From: Thiotrichales bacterium
GTDB lineage: Bacteria; Pseudomonadota; Gammaproteobacteria; HK1
Assembly: GCA_026709935.1 (NCBI GenBank)
Contig: JAPOSC010000012.1
Span: 1-64,000 of the forward strand
DNA length: 64,000 bases
Direction: 5' to 3'
In this document: positions 61,123-64,000 of the stretch, piece after piece
Position numbering within the stretch: position 1 is the first letter of the stretch
Layout: each line of letters begins with the position of its first letter
The notes under the pieces: model-generated
Database searches by the model: none
Told to the model about the DNA's origin: nothing
The model's input: only the letters and a program-made list of their open reading frames with translations
Made by a program: the position numbers and the translations under genes

Positions 61123-61922
61123 ACCCCGCGGCGGTCCTCCTCGGGGCGACTCTGCTCCTCGCCGCGGGCGCCGATGCGCGCGAGTGGCGGGCCTGGTGCG
61201 GGGACGGGTTGGCCCTCGGCTGGCACTTCTACTGTGACGCGGCGGAGGAGGAGACCCCCGCGAAGACTCCCGAACCGCCCGCCGAGCCCGAGCCCAGGGC
61301 GGAGGCACCGCCCGACGCCGCCACCGCACGGGTTGCCGCCCTGCGCCAGGCACTCGCCGAAGCGCGGGCGCGCGCAGTGCTGGAGCCTTCACAAGCCCAC
61401 GTCACCGCCTACCTCCACCTCCAGCAAGCCGCCCTCGACCGCGCGGCCACCTTCTCCGACGCGGTGCGGCGCACCGTGTGGGCGACCCCGGCCCTCGACT
61501 ACACGCTCCGCCGCCCGGTCGGCGCGCTGGGCAAGCACCTGTGGGCCGATGCCCGCCGCGCCGAGCGGGCGCAGGTGCTCGCGCAGCTCGGCGACCGCTA
61601 CGGCCTCATCTACCTGGGCGACGGCGCATGCCCCGCCTGCCGGGTGTTCGGCCCGCTGGTTCGCGCGTTCGCCACCCGCCACGGCCTCGACGTGCTGGCG
61701 GTCTCACGCGATGGCGGGCCGCTCGACGGGTGGCCCGACGCGGTCGCCGACCACGGGCGCTCGGCCGCCCTCGGTCTCGCCGACGTGCCGCTCCCTGCGC
61801 TCGTCCTCTACGACACGCAGACGCGGCGCGTCCAGCCCGTCGCCTTCGGCGTTGTGGCCGAGGACCAGCTCGCCGAACGTCTGTTCGTCCTCACCGCCCG
61901 GGCGGTCGGCCATGACTACTGA
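61119..61922 (+). CDS. traF: TraF, thioredoxin-like assembly protein
   Basis: This 267-residue periplasmic protein has a signal peptide ending near AAGADARE, a Pro/Glu-rich linker and a thioredoxin-like domain with the active CPAC motif (C171 and C174). F TraF lacks CxxC, whereas many relatives keep it. It likely forms or isomerises disulfides in TraU, TraN and TraH. It starts with GTG overlapping the traN stop by 4 bases. Confidence 0.88.
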   Translation: MNPAAVLLGATLLLAAGADAREWRAWCGDGLALGWHFYCDAAEEETPAKTPEPPAEPEPRAEAPPDAATARVAALRQALAEARARAVLEPSQAHVTAYLHLQQAALDRAATFSDAVRRTVWATPALDYTLRRPVGALGKHLWADARRAERAQVLAQLGDRYGLIYLGDGACPACRVFGPLVRAFATRHGLDVLAVSRDGGPLDGWPDAVADHGRSAALGLADVPLPALVLYDTQTRRVQPVAFGVVAEDQLAERLFVLTARAVGHDY

Positions 61923-63357
61923 GCGCGGCAGTCCCCGTCGGCGCAGTGGGCGAGCGTTCCCCTTGGCCGCCGTGCTGGCAATGGGGATTGTGGGACTTGT
62001 GCCGTCCCCCCGCGCCGACGTCCTCTCGGAGATGGCCGCGTTCTGGCAGGGGGCGGCGGTCAACACCACCGGCCCCACCGCCTTCGACGGCCAGGCGTCG
62101 GGGCACTGGACGCTCGGCAACCTCTACGTCCGTGCCCCCGTGCGCACCGAGACCCTCGCGACGGTAAGCCTGCCGTCGTTCCGCGCCGGCTGCGGCGGCA
62201 TCGATGCGTTCGCCGGCGCGTTCTCCTTCATCGACTCCGACCAGCTCGTCGCCTTCGGCCGGGCAGTGGCCCAGAACGCGGCCGGGTTCGCCTTCGAGCT
62301 CGCCCTGGAGACCCTCTCCCCCGTCATCGCTGAGACGATGGCGAAGCTCCGCGCGCTCGCCCAGTGGGCCAATCACCAGAATGTGAACTCCTGCGAGACC
62401 GCCCAGGCGCTGGTCGGCGCCGCCTGGGCCCGCAATGACCGCGCCTCGTCGGCCATCTGCGCCGCCATCGGGACGAGCCAGGGCCTTTTCACCGACTACG
62501 CCGCCGCCCGCCACGGCTGCGGGGCGGACGGGCAGCGGCACTCGACGCTCGCCGCCGCGACCGGCCCCCTCTCCGCGCAGGTGCCGGTCAACGTCAACTA
62601 CGCCTGGCGCGCCGCCTTGGCCTCCGCCTTCCTCGCCGCAGATCCCGCGCTCGCCGAGCTCGCGATGTCGGTCTCGGGCACCGTCATCGTGACCGCCCCG
62701 ACGACGGATGCCGACCCCGCCGGCCCCCGGGTCCGGGTCCTGGAACCCCTCGCCCTCGACCGGCGCCTCGTCGAGGTGTTGATGGAGGGCGGCGGGACGC
62801 TCCCCGTCTACACGTGCGATGAGCCCGTGCGGTGCCTGAACCCCACCTGGGGGAGTGTCGCCATCCCCGCCGACCGTGGCTTTCGCCCCAGAGTCACCGA
62901 CCTCCTCCGACGGCTCGTCGAGGCGGTGCGGACCGACACCGCACCCCCGGCGGATGCATTGGGGCTTGTGAACTTGACCACGCTCCCCGTCTACCGGGTG
63001 GTGAACGCCGCGGCGGCCTACCGCGGCGCGGTGGTCGACCAGGAGGTGGATGCGCTCGCCGAAGCCGTCGCCCTCGACATCCTCCAGGTCTGGCTCTCGG
63101 ACCTCCACCGCGCCATCGAGGCAAAAGCGGGGGCGCTCGACATCGCCGACGGGGACCGCCTTGAGCGCTGGCGGGCGGGGCTGCAGGCGAGCCGCATTGC
63201 GCTGTCGCGCCACCGCCACGCCGGCCTCGCGCGGTTGAACACCGCGCTCTCGGTCATCGAGAAGCTCCGCCTCGTCGAGACCGAGCTCGCCGGGGCGCTC
63301 TCGTCGGACTTGCGCGCGGCGCTCGCCTTCGCCCGGGGCGGGGCCGGGGCGCGCTAG
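61912..63357 (+). CDS. traH: TraH, pilus assembly protein
   Basis: This 481-residue exported protein has a signal peptide ending near SPRADVLSE and the conserved TraH blocks SFRAGCGGIDAFAGAFSFID, ELALETLSPVIAETM and NVNSCETAQALVG. A C-terminal coiled-coil-prone region follows. TraH acts in pilus extension and retraction with TraF, TraW and TrbI. It overlaps traF by 11 bases. Confidence 0.92.
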   Translation: MTTERGSPRRRSGRAFPLAAVLAMGIVGLVPSPRADVLSEMAAFWQGAAVNTTGPTAFDGQASGHWTLGNLYVRAPVRTETLATVSLPSFRAGCGGIDAFAGAFSFIDSDQLVAFGRAVAQNAAGFAFELALETLSPVIAETMAKLRALAQWANHQNVNSCETAQALVGAAWARNDRASSAICAAIGTSQGLFTDYAAARHGCGADGQRHSTLAAATGPLSAQVPVNVNYAWRAALASAFLAADPALAELAMSVSGTVIVTAPTTDADPAGPRVRVLEPLALDRRLVEVLMEGGGTLPVYTCDEPVRCLNPTWGSVAIPADRGFRPRVTDLLRRLVEAVRTDTAPPADALGLVNLTTLPVYRVVNAAAAYRGAVVDQEVDALAEAVALDILQVWLSDLHRAIEAKAGALDIADGDRLERWRAGLQASRIALSRHRHAGLARLNTALSVIEKLRLVETELAGALSSDLRAALAFARGGAGAR

Positions 63358-63360
63358 GGC

Positions 63361-64000
63361 ATGTACGAGCTCTACACCCTCGGGGGCGGCACGTACCTCG
63401 TCGACCTCCTGAATGCGGTGGCGGCCCTGACGGGCGGCGGCGCGTTCATCCAGCTCGGGCAGCTTGCCGGGGTCGTCGGCCTTGCCTGGATATTGCTCCG
63501 CACCGCCTTCGGCGGGGCGTGGAAGGACAACGCGAAGTGGGTGCTGCTGTTCGCGACCGTATGGGGGGCGCTGGTCGGGCCGAAGGCGACGGTGCGAGTG
63601 GTGGACCGGCTCGACCCGGCGCTCGCGCCGGCGGTGGTCGCCAATGTGCCCCTCGGCCTTGCGCTCTTCGCGAGCACCACCTCCGCGGTGGGCGATGGCC
63701 TGACGCGCTTGACCGAGCAGACCTTCGCGCTCCCGAACGACCTCGCCTACCAGCGCCACGGGCTGCTCTTCGGCGCCCGGCTCGCGGCGAAGGCGACGCG
63801 GCTTGAGGTCACCGATGCGGTGTTCGCCCGAAACTTGCGCGCCTACGCCCGAAGCTGCGTCTTCCCCGCCCTGCTGCTCGGGCATCTCTCGGCCGACACC
63901 TTGCGCGAGAGCACCGACCTCTGGACGCTGGTGACGACGACGGGGAGCCCCTCGGCCGGGGCCTCCCCCGCGCGGATGATGGAGGTGGCGCGCCGAAGCG
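63361..64000 (+). CDS. traG: TraG, N-terminal part (runs off the window)
   Basis: The frame opens at 63361, 3 bases after the traH stop, and stays open for 213 codons to the window edge. The N-terminus (MYELYTLGGGTYLVDLLNAV), followed by hydrophobic segments and a GLALFASTTSAVGD region, matches the TraG N-terminal membrane domain. Full-length TraG acts in pilus assembly, mating-pair stabilisation and entry exclusion. The C-terminal half cannot be seen. Confidence 0.85.
   Translation, partial: MYELYTLGGGTYLVDLLNAVAALTGGGAFIQLGQLAGVVGLAWILLRTAFGGAWKDNAKWVLLFATVWGALVGPKATVRVVDRLDPALAPAVVANVPLGLALFASTTSAVGDGLTRLTEQTFALPNDLAYQRHGLLFGARLAAKATRLEVTDAVFARNLRAYARSCVFPALLLGHLSADTLRESTDLWTLVTTTGSPSAGASPARMMEVARRS

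Noticed and set aside
27105-64000. Integrase, relaxase, coupling protein, tRNA attachment site or replication origin for the element
   Set aside because: I looked for these to define the element's type and found none in the visible sequence; they may lie beyond the right edge.

Overview
The window is high-GC proteobacterial DNA. Gene content (benzoyl-CoA box enzymes, glutathione-dependent formaldehyde oxidation, two TRAP uptake systems, an F-type conjugation apparatus) fits a metabolically versatile gamma- or alphaproteobacterium; I cannot resolve the lineage further. It divides into a chromosomal catabolic part (about 1-26.6 kb) and an accessory island (from about 27.1 kb to the right edge).

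Catabolic part. On the minus strand lie boxC and boxB (aerobic benzoyl-CoA epoxidation and ring cleavage; no boxA in view). A 2-oxoglutarate/Fe(II)-type oxygenase and a GNAT acetyltransferase follow, then a three-gene ABC importer of the NMT1/nitrate-taurine type, a formaldehyde detoxification pair (class III alcohol dehydrogenase with an unusual internal duplication, and S-formylglutathione hydrolase), a photolyase and a small exported Calx-beta-like protein. A divergent cluster pairs FdrA and YlbE/DUF1116 homologues (related to the oxamate transcarbamoylase AllFG) with a gamma-glutamyltranspeptidase-family enzyme and a 2-hydroxyacid dehydrogenase, which suggests ureide/oxamate chemistry. Two complete TRAP transporters (P-Q-M, twice) and an RraA-like protein complete this part.

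Island. The junction at about 27.1 kb is marked by an intact Phd/YefM-like antitoxin whose partner PIN toxin is cut off after 10 codons, followed by AT-rich DNA. The left half of the island is a defence-like zone: an AddAB-like helicase/nuclease pair behind an NrtR-like Nudix regulator; a PcfJ-like protein, an Mrr-type endonuclease and a phospholipase-D-type nuclease fused to a helix-hairpin-helix region; a PaeR7I/XhoI-family restriction-modification system with a ribbon-helix-helix gene; and a retron (reverse transcriptase plus HTH protein, with a hairpin-rich upstream region that probably encodes msr-msd). Between PLD and R-M genes sits a 3.8-kb segment flanked by diverged direct repeats. 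It carries two exported proteins of unknown function, one with an 18-C tract just downstream of a strong start site, so it is a candidate phase-variable locus.

Right half. An S24-type repressor is divergent from a DNA-binding protein gene that leads into a tightly overlapping F-type type IV secretion operon: traA, L, E, K, B, V, C, an HD-family relative, trbI, an S26 peptidase, traW, ssb, traU, trbC, traN, traF, traH and the start of traG. Together these describe an integrative conjugative element or plasmid carrying defence genes. No integrase, relaxase, tRNA gene, rRNA gene or CRISPR array is visible.
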